Positions 19,828 through 31,150 are shown, counted from the stretch's first letter. The stretch: DNA of 64,000 nucleotides from Sergeia podlipaevii (GCA_030849805.1 JASANZ010002188.1:1-64000), one strand, 5' to 3'. Translations and numbers: made by a program. Notes: generated by a model from the letters alone, not told the origin.

Positions 19828-20247
19828 TTAGACTTCTGGAGCAGGATGACACATGGCCCCCCATTCAAACCACATACGCGCCTCTGCAGCTACACACAGG
19901 AGACCTTGGACCTGCAGACCTCGCCTCCGCCACTGCCACCGCTCCTTTGAGATGGCAACCCGCAAGTCTGTAGAGGAGGCGACGGAATGATCATTCGAGA
20001 CTACCGCTGCTGCCGCCTGGAACTGGGTAGGAGCATGACGACTGCTGCTGCTGCTGCTGCTGCTGCCCCTATTGTAAAGTGATGGCGGTGGCGGTGACGA
20101 TAACAGCGATGCTGCTACTAGTGATGTATGCGTAGGGGAAGTACGTGTTGCGTGTGGCTCTTCTTTCCTCACGTCACCGTCCTTTACCAGCCGTTCGCTC
20201 TGTAGTTGATTACTTGGTAGGCACAAAGTATTCAGTTGGTGAGACAT
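19828..20247 (-). CDS. Small protein of unknown function
   Basis: A 139-residue frame whose product I do not recognise. It opens with MSHQLNTLCLPSNQL, has a Ser/Pro-rich middle with a run of eight serines, and ends with a basic, Trp-rich segment (ERWQWRRRGLQVQG, then MWFEWGAM). It lies in the same orientation as its neighbours in a region more GC-rich than its flanks. Upstream, the minus strand has a strong pyrimidine tract and TTATGCAG only 7 bases before the ATG, a good trans-splice site. The frame is longer in the window's six-frame reading because of a TTG codon at 20265, which is not a credible start. It could instead be a spliced non-coding RNA. Confidence 0.5.
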   Translation of the reverse strand: MSHQLNTLCLPSNQLQSERLVKDGDVRKEEPHATRTSPTHTSLVAASLLSSPPPPSLYNRGSSSSSSSSRHAPTQFQAAAAVVSNDHSVASSTDLRVAISKERWQWRRRGLQVQGLLCVAAEARMWFEWGAMCHPAPEV

Positions 20248-20254
20248 TTGTAGG

Positions 20255-20285
20255 CTGCATAACAAAAGGAGAAAAGAAGAAAAAG
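20255..20285 (-). promoter_or_regulatory. Strong candidate trans-splice acceptor of the small gene
   Basis: The minus strand reads as an almost pure pyrimidine tract of about 22 bases (CTTTTTCTTCTTTTCTCC) followed by TTATGCAG. The acceptor AG is at 20256-20255, leaving a seven-base 5' UTR before the ATG at 20247. Confidence 0.65.
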
Positions 20286-21765
20286 TTTAAATAGCCTTTA
20301 ATAAATCTTTGTTTTTGCTTTTGATGTTGTTGAAGTATGCTTGTGTAATGAAAAAGAGGAAAAAAGAAAAGAAAAAATTCAAATTTTGGTTAGCAACGGC
20401 ATGGTAGTGTATCATGGTAGCCTTCCCTTCAACGTATGTATGCTTGTGCCACCAGCATCAGTCACCTCCTCACTGGCTCTGATGTTTCTATTTCTCCTCC
20501 TGCTTGAGAAAAGAAAAAAACATACACACAACTTCGCTTCCTACGCATAGAATGTAAAGAGGTATCATGAATTTCAGTTGTATCGTATCTTTGTGAATTG
20601 CTAGTCATTATGCGTACGCTGCAAACAGACATATATATGTATGTATAAACCGAAAAGAAACAAAACAGAAAACAGAAAAAAAAAAGATAGAAAAAGGAAG
20701 ATGTTCATTGCCTCCTTCATATAAAAAGTGATATATGCTCATTTTGGGGAGAAAAAGAAGATAGAGACAAAATATGAATAAAAGAAAAAAAAAGGTGAAC
20801 TAAAAAAAATTGGAAGGGAACAATAATAAATATTTAAAAAAAAAAAAACGCTTCAGCAAAATGATAGCAATAATAATAGTAGAAAAGATGGGAAAGTGAA
20901 TACCAAGGCAACATCAATAAATAATAAAGAGAAAAGGAAAGAAAAGTGCTAGAGCGAGTTTCAAGAGTGAGTGTTCCACTAAACGGAGAAGCAGACGAGG
21001 CCCATAAAGAAACGCAAAAAAATAGAAGAAGAATGGATAACATATAAAGTATGCCCGTACATACGTAAGTCTCCTCCTCCCGTCAGTGGCGTTTCACACT
21101 ATTCAGTCAAAAAAAAAAATGCTATGTGCTCGTTTCTCCTTCTTGCTTTCTCTCTCAATTCATGGCGATGCCAGCAGTGCCGTCAGACACACACACACAC
21201 ATCCAACTTCTCATTAAATCCCTCTTTTAAAACACTATTTTGAGCTCTCGCGAATATATCGTCATCGTCTCCTCAATCTTCTATGCACTTCCTTTTTCTT
21301 CTTCCTCTTTCTCTCTTACATCTTTTTCTGTTGTCATTTTCTTTTCTTTTTTCAGCGTTCGCTAGTGTGTTTCTCTGGGTGTAGAAAATTGGGTGTGAGC
21401 CTGGAATTCTCTAGACTCGTGAAACATATATAGCTCTCCTCTTTCCTCTCTCTCTCTCTCTCATCGTTCTTGTTCTCCCCGTATGCATCTTGCACGGAGA
21501 TATGAATATTAGACGTAATTGCTATCATCAACTATCAATAAATCAACAAATCAATCAGCCTTTAGCCTTCTCCCTGTCCTCCTTCGTGGCATGCTGCCCC
21601 GCCCAATGCGCATATCTGTGTGATTGTGCTCATTGCGACTCAGACATTGCATGAGACTTCAGCAACCGTCAGTTGAACTTTGGACACTGCGCCAAACCCT
21701 TTCACCTTTATCACCTTCTTCTCAATCTTTCCGCGTAGATAGGAGGGCAAGGCAGCAGCACACGT
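20286..21765. other. Intergenic region
   Basis: No gene supported. AT-rich with long A runs (20760-20850) and a CT repeat near 21447-21464. Bases 21540-21765 are less biased and probably belong to the 3' UTR of the ClpB gene. Confidence 0.5.
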
Positions 21766-24213
21766 CTACTCCTCAAGGCTCTTCGTGGCTTCACCGTCGC
21801 CGCTGGACGCAGCGTGATTGGGCTTCACCACCACCTGGTTGTCCAGCACTGACAGATGCACAACCTCACCTTCGCGCACACGGCCATCAAGCAACATAAT
21901 TGCAAGTTGATTCAGCAGCTCTGTCTGCACCAAACGCTTGAGTGGGCGAGCACCATACACGGGGCTGTACCCGTTCTCACCAAACCAGTCATACACTTTT
22001 GTTGGCACCACAAGTTTGATCTCCTGCTCGTTCAGCATGGTCTGAATCTGGGCGAAGAGCAGCTCCACAATGTGGCGGATATCACCACGGGTGAGGCGGT
22101 TAAACATTATAATGTCATCCAAGCGGTTGATAAACTCAGGGGTCATGCGCTGTCGCACTTGTGCCATCACCTGCGGCATCGCCGCACTGCTTGGTTCGCC
22201 TTCGGATAGCTGAGCAATAACATCAGCGCCAATGTTGGAAGTTAAAATAATGATGGTGTTCTTGAAGTCCACCTTGCGGCCGTGGCTGTCGGTGAGGTGT
22301 CCCTCGTCAAGCACCTGGAGAAGAATATTTGACACACTCGGGTGCGCCTTCTCAAACTCATCGAAGAGGACGATCTGGTAAGGACGACGCCGCACCGATT
22401 CTGTGAGCTCTCCACCCTCCTCGTAGCCCACATAGCCTGGCGGAGCGCCGATCAGACGGTGCACGGAGTGCCTCTCCATGTACTCGCTCATGTCAATACG
22501 ACATATAAAAGACTCGTCATCAAACAGAAACTTGGCGAGGCTCTTGCAGACCTCCGTCTTACCCACACCAGTGGGCCCAATAAACAAGAAAGAGCCCAGA
22601 GGACGCTTGTGTGAGTGCAGGCCAGCGCGAGAAATACGCACAACATTCGTGATGGACTCGATCGCGCTGTCTTGGCCAAGAATAGTCTTCTTGAGTTCTG
22701 TGTCCATGTGGATGAGCTTCTCGCGCTCGCCGGTCATAAGCTGTGCAACGGGAATACCCGTGGCACGTGCGATGACCTCGGCGATATCCTTCGATGTGAC
22801 AGAGTCGTGCACCATAAAAGTCTGCGTCTTGGCGAGCTTCTTATCCTCCTCAATCTGCTTCAAAAGTTTCGGGATCTTGCTGTGCTGGATCTCGCCGGCC
22901 TTACCAAAGTCTCCCGCGCTCGTAGCCTGCTCGAGGTGGTGGCGCAGCACATCCAAGTCCTCTGTGCGTTGCTTAATAGTCTGAAACAGTGTCTTTTCTC
23001 TCTTCCAACGCTCCTCCAGGGCGTCGTACTCTTTCTGGCGCAACGCGATCTGGTCATACAAATGGTTCAGTTTTTCTTTCCCGACCTCATCCTTGTCCTT
23101 CTTGACTGCCTCAGCCTCAATCTTGAGACGGATAAGCTCACGATCCAGCAGCTCAAGCGCCTCGGGCTTCGACTCCTGTTGCAGGCGCAGGCGACTAGCC
23201 GCTTCATCAATGAGATCAATGGCTTTATCGGGCAGTCTGCGGTCGGAGAGGTACCGATGGGAGTTGACGGCGGCATACACGAGCGCTTCGTCCTTGATCA
23301 AGCAGCCGTGGTGGGCCTCATACTTCTCCTTGATGCCTCGAAGAATGGAGACGGTCTCCTCGACAGTCGGTTCCGTCACAAGAACAGACTGGAAGCGTCG
23401 GGCAAGGGCGGCGTCCTTCTCAATGTGCTTACGATACTCATCCAAGGTGGTGGCGCCAACACAGTGCAGCTCGCCACGCGCAAGGGACGGTTTGAGAAGA
23501 TTTGCAGCGTCCATCGAGCCATCGCCTGAGGCACCAGCCCCAACGAGAGTGTGAAGCTCATCAATAAAGAGAATCACTTTCCCTTGAGATTGAATGGTGT
23601 CCTTGAGCACGCCCTTCAGCCGCTCCTCGAATTCGCCACGGAACTTGGCGCCAGCGACGAGGCTTCCCATGTCAAGCGAGTACACCTGTTTTCCCTTTAT
23701 GCTCTCTGGCACCTCGCCCTTGACAATGCGCTGCGCAAGGCCCTCCACGATAGCAGTCTTACCCACGCCAGGCTCACCGATAAGAACTGGGTTATTCTTC
23801 GTGCGACGAGAAAGCACTTGGATCGTCCTGCGAATGATTTCCTCACGGCCAACGATGGGATCCAAGCGGCCTTGGCGAGCCTCTTCTGTCAAATCACGAG
23901 CGTACTTCTTGAGAAACTCTCCAGGCGGAACCGCGTTGGGGTTTACCCACTTGCGGCCCTCTTGGCTGCCATCGCCACCGTTGCCGCCACCGCTGTCACC
24001 CCCAGCGTGCCCACCCCATGGCGAGACAGAGCTCCCATTCTGCATGCGCCTCGCTATTGTGAGTGGAGACGGCGCGTACGCTATCGGAGCAGCAGTAGCG
24101 AAAATCGGTGAGACACCGCGAGCTGACGCCGAAACGGAAGAAGCAAGGCCACGTGTCGGTGTCACGCTCGCGGCGAGTGCGGCAACGCGCAGAGAAATGA
24201 AACGGCGCATCAT
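21766..24213 (-). CDS. HSP78: Mitochondrial Hsp78/ClpB-type disaggregase
   Basis: An AAA+ Hsp100 chaperone of 815 residues that pulls proteins out of aggregates together with Hsp70. The N-terminus is basic and hydroxylated ([16 protein letters not shown]) and fits a mitochondrial presequence. There is no Clp_N repeat domain, as in yeast Hsp78 (811 residues). NBD1 has Walker A GEPGVGKT at 146-153 and Walker B VILFIDE at 213-219. A coiled-coil M domain spans about 345-465. NBD2 has Walker A GPTGVGKT at 546-553, pore loop GYVGYEEGG at 593-601 and Walker B QIVLFDE at 613-619. All catalytic motifs are intact. A Gly/Asp-rich linker lies at about 67-85. Start is the ATG at 24213. Confidence 0.95.
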   Translation of the reverse strand: MMRRFISLRVAALAASVTPTRGLASSVSASARGVSPIFATAAPIAYAPSPLTIARRMQNGSSVSPWGGHAGGDSGGGNGGDGSQEGRKWVNPNAVPPGEFLKKYARDLTEEARQGRLDPIVGREEIIRRTIQVLSRRTKNNPVLIGEPGVGKTAIVEGLAQRIVKGEVPESIKGKQVYSLDMGSLVAGAKFRGEFEERLKGVLKDTIQSQGKVILFIDELHTLVGAGASGDGSMDAANLLKPSLARGELHCVGATTLDEYRKHIEKDAALARRFQSVLVTEPTVEETVSILRGIKEKYEAHHGCLIKDEALVYAAVNSHRYLSDRRLPDKAIDLIDEAASRLRLQQESKPEALELLDRELIRLKIEAEAVKKDKDEVGKEKLNHLYDQIALRQKEYDALEERWKREKTLFQTIKQRTEDLDVLRHHLEQATSAGDFGKAGEIQHSKIPKLLKQIEEDKKLAKTQTFMVHDSVTSKDIAEVIARATGIPVAQLMTGEREKLIHMDTELKKTILGQDSAIESITNVVRISRAGLHSHKRPLGSFLFIGPTGVGKTEVCKSLAKFLFDDESFICRIDMSEYMERHSVHRLIGAPPGYVGYEEGGELTESVRRRPYQIVLFDEFEKAHPSVSNILLQVLDEGHLTDSHGRKVDFKNTIIILTSNIGADVIAQLSEGEPSSAAMPQVMAQVRQRMTPEFINRLDDIIMFNRLTRGDIRHIVELLFAQIQTMLNEQEIKLVVPTKVYDWFGENGYSPVYGARPLKRLVQTELLNQLAIMLLDGRVREGEVVHLSVLDNQVVVKPNHAASSGDGEATKSLEE

Positions 24214-25603
24214 CCTTTGCGTAACTTTCTTCCTCTTCTTTTCTCTTCTCTTTTATTGTGTTGTGAAGATAGAGGGATACACTCTTATGCGCCTGCTTTG
24301 CAAAGTAGATTGAGAGATGATAGATAAAGGCTTCCCCTCCCCTCCTCGAGGCAACCACGTGGGTGAACACAACTGAGGTAAATAATAATAATAATAATAA
24401 TAATAATATAATATAATAGGGTCTCAACAGAATATCTCTCTCTCTCTGTATGTATGTGTGTGTGTGTGTGTGAATAATATAGTGAACAAGCAAAGGAACA
24501 AAAAAAAAAATGTTTATTTACCAAACAGATAAATAGAAACTATCCTTGTGACTGCTCGTACAAGACGCTTTCTATAATATATATGGTTTAAAATTGCTTA
24601 CTGCTAGCCGTTTCACGAAAAAAAAAAAAAAGGAGAGAGAAAAATGCGAGAGAATGAAAAAGGAAAATTNGTATGTGTGTGTGTGTGAATAATATAGTGA
24701 ACAAGCAAAAGGAAAAAAAAAAAATGTTTATTCACCAAACAGATAAATCGAAACTATCCTTGTGACTGCTCGTACAAGACGCTTTCTATAATATATATGG
24801 TTTAAATTGCTTACTGCTAGCCGTTTCACGTAAAAAAAAAAAAAAGGAGAGAGAAAAATGCGAGAGAATGAAAAAGGAAAATTGCATATATGCAAGTATC
24901 TAAAGCGCTTCAGTCACGTGATGGTGGGGCAAATATGCATTTATTCCTTCCCCCTCCTCCTCCTCCTATCCCTCGACGCCGTACAACACAGCAGCACACA
25001 AAACATATAATAAGCGGAATGGGGGAGGGGATGAGAACACGCTTTCTCAACTTCTTCTATATTTAGTTGTTTGTTTGCTTGTAGGTTGTTGTTGTTGCTT
25101 GCGCAGTCTTTACATGGTAAACAAAAAGGAGGTCGCAATCGCACGTCATTTTTCAAAAAAAAGAAAAAAATAATATGAGAGAGGGAGAGAGAAAAAGTAG
25201 AAGAAAGAAAGAAAAGAAGAAGATGGCAAATAGTTTTCTTGCCGTTTTATGTGTCATATTCTCATTTCTCCCATCTCTGTGTGGCTCCCCTAATTTTTCT
25301 TCTCTTTTTTTTTTCCTTCTCCACTCCACCTACTCTTCCTTCTTCTCCTCTCATGCAGGTGATGCACACTGCCAATGAGAAAGGATAAAAAAAAAAAAAG
25401 AAGAAGACAAAGCGTGGATATAGATATAGATATTTTCATGTATACATGTTCCTCTAGTTTTGGAAAAAAAAAAAAAAAACAGGAAAAAAGATAATACAGA
25501 ACAATGAGCAACAGAAAAAACAAAAAAATGAAGCAAATCATAAAAAGAGAATATCGCACGTTCGAGTACACTAAAGAAGAGACCATGGTATTTGATGTGC
25601 ATC
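24214..25603. other. Intergenic region with an assembly gap
   Basis: No gene supported. It contains an AAT repeat near 24379-24410, CT and GT repeats near 24435-24472, and a single n at 24670 flanked by two copies of the same sequence (see the repeat entry). Confidence 0.6.
24452..24883. repeat. Apparent 215-bp tandem duplication meeting at the single n
   Basis: Copy A (24452-24669) and copy B (24671-24883) are the same sequence, from GTATGTGTGTG to GAAAAAGGAAAATT, differing only in homopolymer and GT-repeat lengths and about two bases. They meet exactly at the one ambiguous base, 24670. The simplest reading is two contig ends that overlap and were joined without merging. Confidence 0.85.
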
Positions 25604-28360
25604 TTATGCCTTCTCTTCCAGCGGTGGAGCCACGAAACCTGCGTAAACAAAGTCACCCTCCCCGCCCGCCTCGCTGCCCTCCCCCTTCCTCACCTCTCCT
25701 TCCAACTGGCCGCTCTTGCCACCGCCGGCTGCATCTCCCGCTGATCTATGCAGCCGTTCCTGCGTGTCACGCACCGTTGCGTACTCCTTTGCCATCTCCG
25801 CCAACCTCGCTCGTAGCTCATCGTGGCGGTTCCTGTAGTGTTCTGTCTGCTCCCTGAAGTAGCGAAGGCTTTCAGCCATTTGCTTCATCTGTCCCTTCTT
25901 CTTCACTAGTGCTTCCTGATAGGCAGAAAGCTGCTCTGCCACCTCGGGGCCTGGCTGCTTCGCCACCGCCGCCTTGGCCTTCATATACTCCTGCTCCTTG
26001 TACTCAATCTGCGCTTCCTTCTCAGAGAGCTGCTGGCGCTGCAGGTTAAGCTCGCGCTGCAGTTTGCGAGTACGCTCTACGAGTTCGAAAGTCTGGGGCT
26101 CTGACCATGCAAGTGCGTGGCTGGGATGAAGATTGAGAGGTCGTGTGCAGTCATCCAACATGGCACGCACCTTCACCTGCTGTCTCGTCAAGTCGCGCCG
26201 TGCGGTATTCACCATGACGCGTAGATCTGGCAGGCGCTCCACGAAGCGCTTCATGTTTTCAAGCTGCTGTGCGAGCGCAGCGACTTGGTACTGCAGCTGG
26301 TCAATGTGCTGCACCCGCTCTCGATACATCGCCTCCGCGCGCTGTAGCAGCGATTGCTGCGTGTGCATTCTTTCATACAACGTCGTGAGTTCCTTGGAGC
26401 GCTGCACGGTCTGGCCAGTCAGCAAGTCGCGCTCGTGGATCATACTACGGCACCGGCGACGCTGTCTTGTCACCTCTTCATGGGCCTCTGCCAGGACCTC
26501 ACTCAACTTCCGCAGTTGAGCGGTAAACTGGCCTACAGCGCGTGACTTCTTCTCCGTACGTCGCTGAAACGCTATTATATGCGCCTCCAGTTCCTTGCGT
26601 TGTCGCTGCAAAGTGACAATTTCCTCATCTGCGGCGAGGATGTAGTGCTCGCGACGTGATACCTCATCTTTCATCTGTTGAATCTGCAGAAGCACAAGCG
26701 AGAACTTCTTGTTCATCGCTGACAGCTCGCTACGCAGCTGACCGTAGTGCTTCGCGTAAGAGTTGCGGTCTGCAATGACGGAGTCTAGCATCGCCTGCTG
26801 CTGGTGAATGCGGGTCTCAGTGTCCTTCATGTCGCGCTGCGTCGCCGCTAACTGTCGCTCACGCACGCTCACCTCCGCCATGGCCATCGCGCAAGCAAAT
26901 GCGTACTTCTTAGTTTGCTCCTCGTACGACAAGCACTCCTTCGTGACACGGTAGATGCTCTCTGTTTGCCTCTGTGCGTGTTCCTCAGAGGCGCAGAGTT
27001 CATGCTCCAAGTATTTCATCTGTGTGCGCTTCTCAGCAAGCCAGACCACGTTGCGCTGCGCCTGTTGATCTGCCGAGAGAAACTCCTGGAAAAGCAGGTC
27101 TCGCTCCCGGTGCACACTCGCCAGCTGCTTCTCATCCGCCTCTACCTCCTTCTTCAGCCTCGCAAACTCCTCCTCTCTCTCTACGAAGGCATCTCGCATA
27201 ACATCCCGCTGCTGCTGCGCCTCCATGCGTCGCTGCTCCGCGACCACGTTGCGGCGGTTCAATGCCTCAAGTATCTTTGATTCCTTCACATACTGCTTGT
27301 GAGTGGCCACCACATTGGCCTGATGCGCCTGCAGTTCTGCCGTCGTCTCCTTTGTCTTGCGCTGCAGAACGTCATTGTCTTCATTGCAGTCCTGCAGTGT
27401 GTTGTTCGCATTCTGCAACTGCCGGCACAGTGCCTGGTACTCCTCCGTAAGAGACGCCGTCTCTTCGATCGTGCGGCGCAACTCCTCACCGTTGCGGGTG
27501 TGTTCCTCCATCAAGTGATCCACCTTCTTCTGTCGCTCTGCGAGCAGCATCGTCCGTCGAGAAACATTCTCCCTAGCGGCTCGCAGCTCCTCTTCCTTCC
27601 GTGACTTGCTTGACATCACCTCGGCTACCTCGGCTTGCTTCGCAACAACCGCCTCCTTCATAACTCGCAACTCCGCATCGTTCGTACTTTTGCTGTCGCG
27701 TAGCTTCTGCAAGCGGCGCTCCGCAAAAGTCATGTCGTACTGCACGGTACTGACAAGCTGCTCCTGTGTCTCTCTCTCCTTAAGAACCGCCTCGTGAACA
27801 CGCAGGAGACTCTGAAGTGCCGCCTCCTGCGCCGCAGCCTCCACCGGCTCCTTAGCAATACGCTCGAGGTCAATTACATCTTTCTTCAATCGGCCAATCT
27901 TCTCGCGGAGCACGCCTTCCTTGTCTTTGGACTGTACGCACTTCTTACTGGTTGTCTCGCACTCGAGCTTGAGGTTCTCGATGGTCTGCTTGTCGCTAAG
28001 CGTGAGCTCTTCCGCCGTGTGAGCCTTGGAGACACAAGCATAGATGTCGTTCTGAAGGTCCGTGCACTTGCGGAGCAAGCGGCTCTCGCCTTCGTGACTC
28101 TTCAGAAAGGAGTGATGAAGTCCGGCATACTCGATGCGGAAGGCCTCAAGAATGTCGTCGTTCTCAAGCGTCATGAGCACCTCTTGGAACTGCTTCTCGT
28201 AGTCATCAAAGTTGCCAATTTCGTTTCGAATTTGATCGAACTCCTCGTTTTCAGAGTCACTAAACAACTGCGCTTTTCCGCCTTTATTGCCAGCTAATCC
28301 CTCAAGCGTGCTCTTGCTGCCTCCGCTGTCGGCGCTGGTGACTGAGCCCCTTTGAGCCAT
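25604..28360 (-). CDS. CFAP58: Cilia- and flagella-associated protein 58
   Basis: A 918-residue, almost entirely coiled-coil protein of the flagellum. It follows CFAP58 (formerly CCDC147) along its length: the N-terminal FRIEYAGLHHSFLKSHE block at about residue 77, HERDLLTGQTVQRSKEL near 640, RPLNLHPSHALAW near 735, and the family signature KQPGPEVAEQL near 805. Human CFAP58 is of similar length (872). In other organisms it is needed for sperm or ciliary motility and axoneme or mitochondrial-sheath assembly; an axonemal role in this parasite is inferred. Only the first 40 residues and the C-terminal Gly/Glu-rich tail are unlike the family. Start is the ATG at 28360. Confidence 0.88.
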   Translation of the reverse strand: MAQRGSVTSADSGGSKSTLEGLAGNKGGKAQLFSDSENEEFDQIRNEIGNFDDYEKQFQEVLMTLENDDILEAFRIEYAGLHHSFLKSHEGESRLLRKCTDLQNDIYACVSKAHTAEELTLSDKQTIENLKLECETTSKKCVQSKDKEGVLREKIGRLKKDVIDLERIAKEPVEAAAQEAALQSLLRVHEAVLKERETQEQLVSTVQYDMTFAERRLQKLRDSKSTNDAELRVMKEAVVAKQAEVAEVMSSKSRKEEELRAARENVSRRTMLLAERQKKVDHLMEEHTRNGEELRRTIEETASLTEEYQALCRQLQNANNTLQDCNEDNDVLQRKTKETTAELQAHQANVVATHKQYVKESKILEALNRRNVVAEQRRMEAQQQRDVMRDAFVEREEEFARLKKEVEADEKQLASVHRERDLLFQEFLSADQQAQRNVVWLAEKRTQMKYLEHELCASEEHAQRQTESIYRVTKECLSYEEQTKKYAFACAMAMAEVSVRERQLAATQRDMKDTETRIHQQQAMLDSVIADRNSYAKHYGQLRSELSAMNKKFSLVLLQIQQMKDEVSRREHYILAADEEIVTLQRQRKELEAHIIAFQRRTEKKSRAVGQFTAQLRKLSEVLAEAHEEVTRQRRRCRSMIHERDLLTGQTVQRSKELTTLYERMHTQQSLLQRAEAMYRERVQHIDQLQYQVAALAQQLENMKRFVERLPDLRVMVNTARRDLTRQQVKVRAMLDDCTRPLNLHPSHALAWSEPQTFELVERTRKLQRELNLQRQQLSEKEAQIEYKEQEYMKAKAAVAKQPGPEVAEQLSAYQEALVKKKGQMKQMAESLRYFREQTEHYRNRHDELRARLAEMAKEYATVRDTQERLHRSAGDAAGGGKSGQLEGEVRKGEGSEAGGEGDFVYAGFVAPPLEEKA

Positions 28361-29038
28361 TCACTAAATCAATCTAAATGTGTGTGGAGATATTGGCTGT
28401 GGGCCCCCCCCCCTTCTCGCCTTTTTCTTTCTTTCTTTATGCTGTTTTTCTTTCTTGTCAAATTTAACAAAAAAAAAAAATCAAAGATATGTGTGCACAC
28501 TTGGTTTATTATTATATATATGCAGCAGCAGCAGTGCCAAAAAAAAAAAAAAAAGAAACTGAAGCTTATTGCTAGATGCCTGTGTGTAGACTTTTTTCTT
28601 CCTTCTCCTCAGTGCTAGGGCACTTCCTGCAATATCAGAACAACAATGAAGAAAAAATAGTAGTAAAGTTTTTTTTTAGTTTAAAAAAAAAAGGAAAAAT
28701 GGGGTAGGAAGACAAAAAGATACCCTGGAAAAGGAAAAAGCTGGTAAGTAAAAGGAGGATGTCCTTCTACATAAACATATTTTTTATAAAAAAAAAATGG
28801 TAGGATAGAACAAGTGGCTGAGCTCATAATTGACTATCAACAAGAACAACGAGCTTATAAGGTCAATATGCAAAGGCAAGATATACAATAATACCAAGAG
28901 CACCAGGCAATATGTAAATAGCATGCTATATATATACACCTGAAGAAAGATAACCTTTAAAAAATATAACAGTATCAACCATGTACATGTGCGCAAACAA
29001 GCAAAAAAAAAAAGAGAACACAGCGGTGTCCACGATTA
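28361..29038. other. Intergenic region
   Basis: No gene supported. On the minus strand a T11 tract (28469-28479) is followed by GACAAG about 95 bases before the CFAP58 ATG, a candidate trans-splice site. Short CAG repeat near 28520-28533. Confidence 0.5.
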
Positions 29039-30589
29039 CTACTCAAGTACGCATAACGTCGTCCCTATCCACTCCATCACCCTCTCCACGTCCTCGCGCA
29101 GCTTCTCCGGCCACGTGGTGTGATGCATCAGCAATGCCAACTCCGCAACTAACGGGTCGCTCCTCTGACCATCCACGTCAAAGCCACCAACAGTACTGCC
29201 AGCAGCACCATGAAACTTGTTGCTACTCCGCACACGACTCATGCCCCCTCGACTGTCTTTAGTGATGCGATGTCGCAAAGCGCGGAAGCTGCCCGCTGCC
29301 TGATTGTTCTTGGCAGATGAAGCACCGCCACCATTGCCGCCGCAACCACCACCGCTGCTGCTAGCCCCCAAGCCAGGGCTACCGTCTGAAGAGCCAAAGT
29401 CAAAGACGGAGTCCACATCGTCAATGTCAAACGCGTTGTCACAGATAAGCTTCAGCTCGTGAGCGGCGGAGACTAATTCGGACTGCAACTGCTGTCGCCA
29501 CTCCGTCGCGCTGGACAGCTTGTCCTGTAGCTCTCCCACAGCGATGTTAATTGTCCTTGTTGAGGCCTCGCTCTCCGCGGTGCGGTTCGTGAAGTCTGCA
29601 ATCTGCTGCTGAAGCTGTACTAGATCCTTTCGGCTGCGCTCGGACTCAAAGTTCAAATAGGCAATCTGCATCAGCAAGTGCTCGCGCGCACGCAAGCACC
29701 ACTGAAGCGCATGGCGCGCGTGGAAGTTAGCCCGTATGGAGGCAACTTTTATCTCCCTCGTGCGTATCGCAGAGGACCACCACTTCGTTTCTGTGTCCTG
29801 CTCCAACTGTGACATTGTCGCCGCACACTCCGCGATTTTCGTGATCGCGTCCCGCATGTTTGTGACCTCCATGCGCATCGTGCGGTCCTTGGCTAACTTC
29901 GGCACCTCCACATCTTCCGTGTAGTCAGAGACGGATTGTTCGTCGCCTATGCCCTCGTCCGCGGCCGCCACACGAGCCCGCTGCACGCGCGTCCACCAGT
30001 CTGCGTTATACATCGGATCCTCATCATTTTGAAGCGCCAGAGAGCGATGTTTGCGCTTCTCTGCTGCCTCCTGCAACACATGCTGAAATTGTAGTTCGTT
30101 CTCTTCAAGGGCCTGCTCCGTTTCACGCGGCAGTCGGCGATCCTCCGAGTGCTCAAAGCCGAAATTTAAGTACCGAATAGTCTGCGCCACGCTACCAAGT
30201 GTGGACTCAATGTTCTGAACCGTGCGCCGCTGATCACGGAACACCAGTGGTAGTTGCCGACTTTCGGCTGAAAGGACTATAGGGCGTCCGCTGGAGGTGA
30301 GCACTGCCTGAGACGCCATGCGATGCTGCAGCAACAAGCCACCGACGGGCTTCTGGTTCCTGTTCGCTGCTGCGATGCTACCGTGAGCGCCTCCCCCAGC
30401 GGCAGCGATGGTGGCATCGTCACCATTGAGGGAGTTTGCGCCCGCAGTGTCCAGAACCTCCTTCTGCTGAGCAGCCATCTCGCGGAAGAGGGCCTGAAGA
30501 TTGTGCGTTCTCGCGAGTCGCGCCTGGATTTCTTTCTTTTCTTCATTGGATTTTAAAGGAGATGCTAACCGCGGTGATGATTTACTCAT
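29039..30589 (-). CDS. Coiled-coil protein of unknown function
   Basis: I do not recognise a family. The product has 516 residues. Residues about 90-175 and 235-390 are helical with heptad-like patterns and unusual Trp content (ETKWWSSAIRTRE, HALQWCLRAREHL). A Gly/Ser-rich insertion lies at about 408-432, then a short C-terminal helical segment with HHTTWPEKLREDVERV. No membrane span or signal is seen. It lies directly upstream of CFAP58 in the polycistron, which does not by itself imply a flagellar role. The start ATG at 30589 is preceded at two bases by CTTCAG behind a CT-rich tract, so it is well supported. Confidence 0.75.
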   Translation of the reverse strand: MSKSSPRLASPLKSNEEKKEIQARLARTHNLQALFREMAAQQKEVLDTAGANSLNGDDATIAAAGGGAHGSIAAANRNQKPVGGLLLQHRMASQAVLTSSGRPIVLSAESRQLPLVFRDQRRTVQNIESTLGSVAQTIRYLNFGFEHSEDRRLPRETEQALEENELQFQHVLQEAAEKRKHRSLALQNDEDPMYNADWWTRVQRARVAAADEGIGDEQSVSDYTEDVEVPKLAKDRTMRMEVTNMRDAITKIAECAATMSQLEQDTETKWWSSAIRTREIKVASIRANFHARHALQWCLRAREHLLMQIAYLNFESERSRKDLVQLQQQIADFTNRTAESEASTRTINIAVGELQDKLSSATEWRQQLQSELVSAAHELKLICDNAFDIDDVDSVFDFGSSDGSPGLGASSSGGGCGGNGGGASSAKNNQAAGSFRALRHRITKDSRGGMSRVRSSNKFHGAAGSTVGGFDVDGQRSDPLVAELALLMHHTTWPEKLREDVERVMEWIGTTLCVLE

Positions 30590-30640
30590 CGCTGAAGAGG
30601 GAATGAAAAGAGAGAGAGAGAGAAAGAAATGAAGAGAAGT
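30590..30640 (-). promoter_or_regulatory. Candidate trans-splice signal of the coiled-coil gene
   Basis: The minus strand holds a CT-rich tract (TTTCTTTCTCTCTCTCTCTC) followed by CCCTCTTCAG, with AG at 30593-30592, immediately before the ATG at 30589. Confidence 0.55.
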
Positions 30641-31150
30641 ACATATGTATGTATAAACAGCACTGAAGCCACATGGGCCACATGATAAAAGTATGCCATC
30701 TCCCGCATCTCATCATATCAAAGTGAATTTTAACGGCGAAAGAAAAGCCTGCGTTATAGCACTGTGCTCACTGTCGTCAGATAAAATACCTCCCACACAC
30801 ACACACACACACACACGGCAGTGAACTGGCAGTACCTTCACTACCTCCATCCTCTCTCCCATGTATGTACCCGCGTGTATTTATATATATTGTGGTTACT
30901 CCTCATGGCATTAACATCAATCTTAACTAGTACGTTCAGATATTACCATCACCCACCCTCCTCCCTCTTCAAGGTCAACTTACTCGGCAACAAATGTAGA
31001 CAGCATAACAGAATTCAAAAAAAAAGAAGGCAAGTGAAACACGCTTCCATATCTCTCTCACGTAATTCTCTTAGCCTTTTTTCTCTACCCTTCCCTACTT
31101 CTCCACAATGCAGCGTCACTTACACATATATATGTTGTTCAGCTCAGTCA
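30641..31150. other. Intergenic region
   Basis: No gene supported. Contains a CA repeat near 30796-30814 and T/C-rich sequence on the plus strand towards 31100. Confidence 0.5.

Noticed and set aside
22615..23529. 304-codon plus-strand frame inside the ClpB gene
   Set aside because: It is the reverse-strand shadow of a highly conserved coding sequence and resembles no protein.
24452..24883. Recent biological tandem duplication
   Set aside because: It meets exactly at an ambiguous base; an unmerged contig overlap is the simpler explanation.
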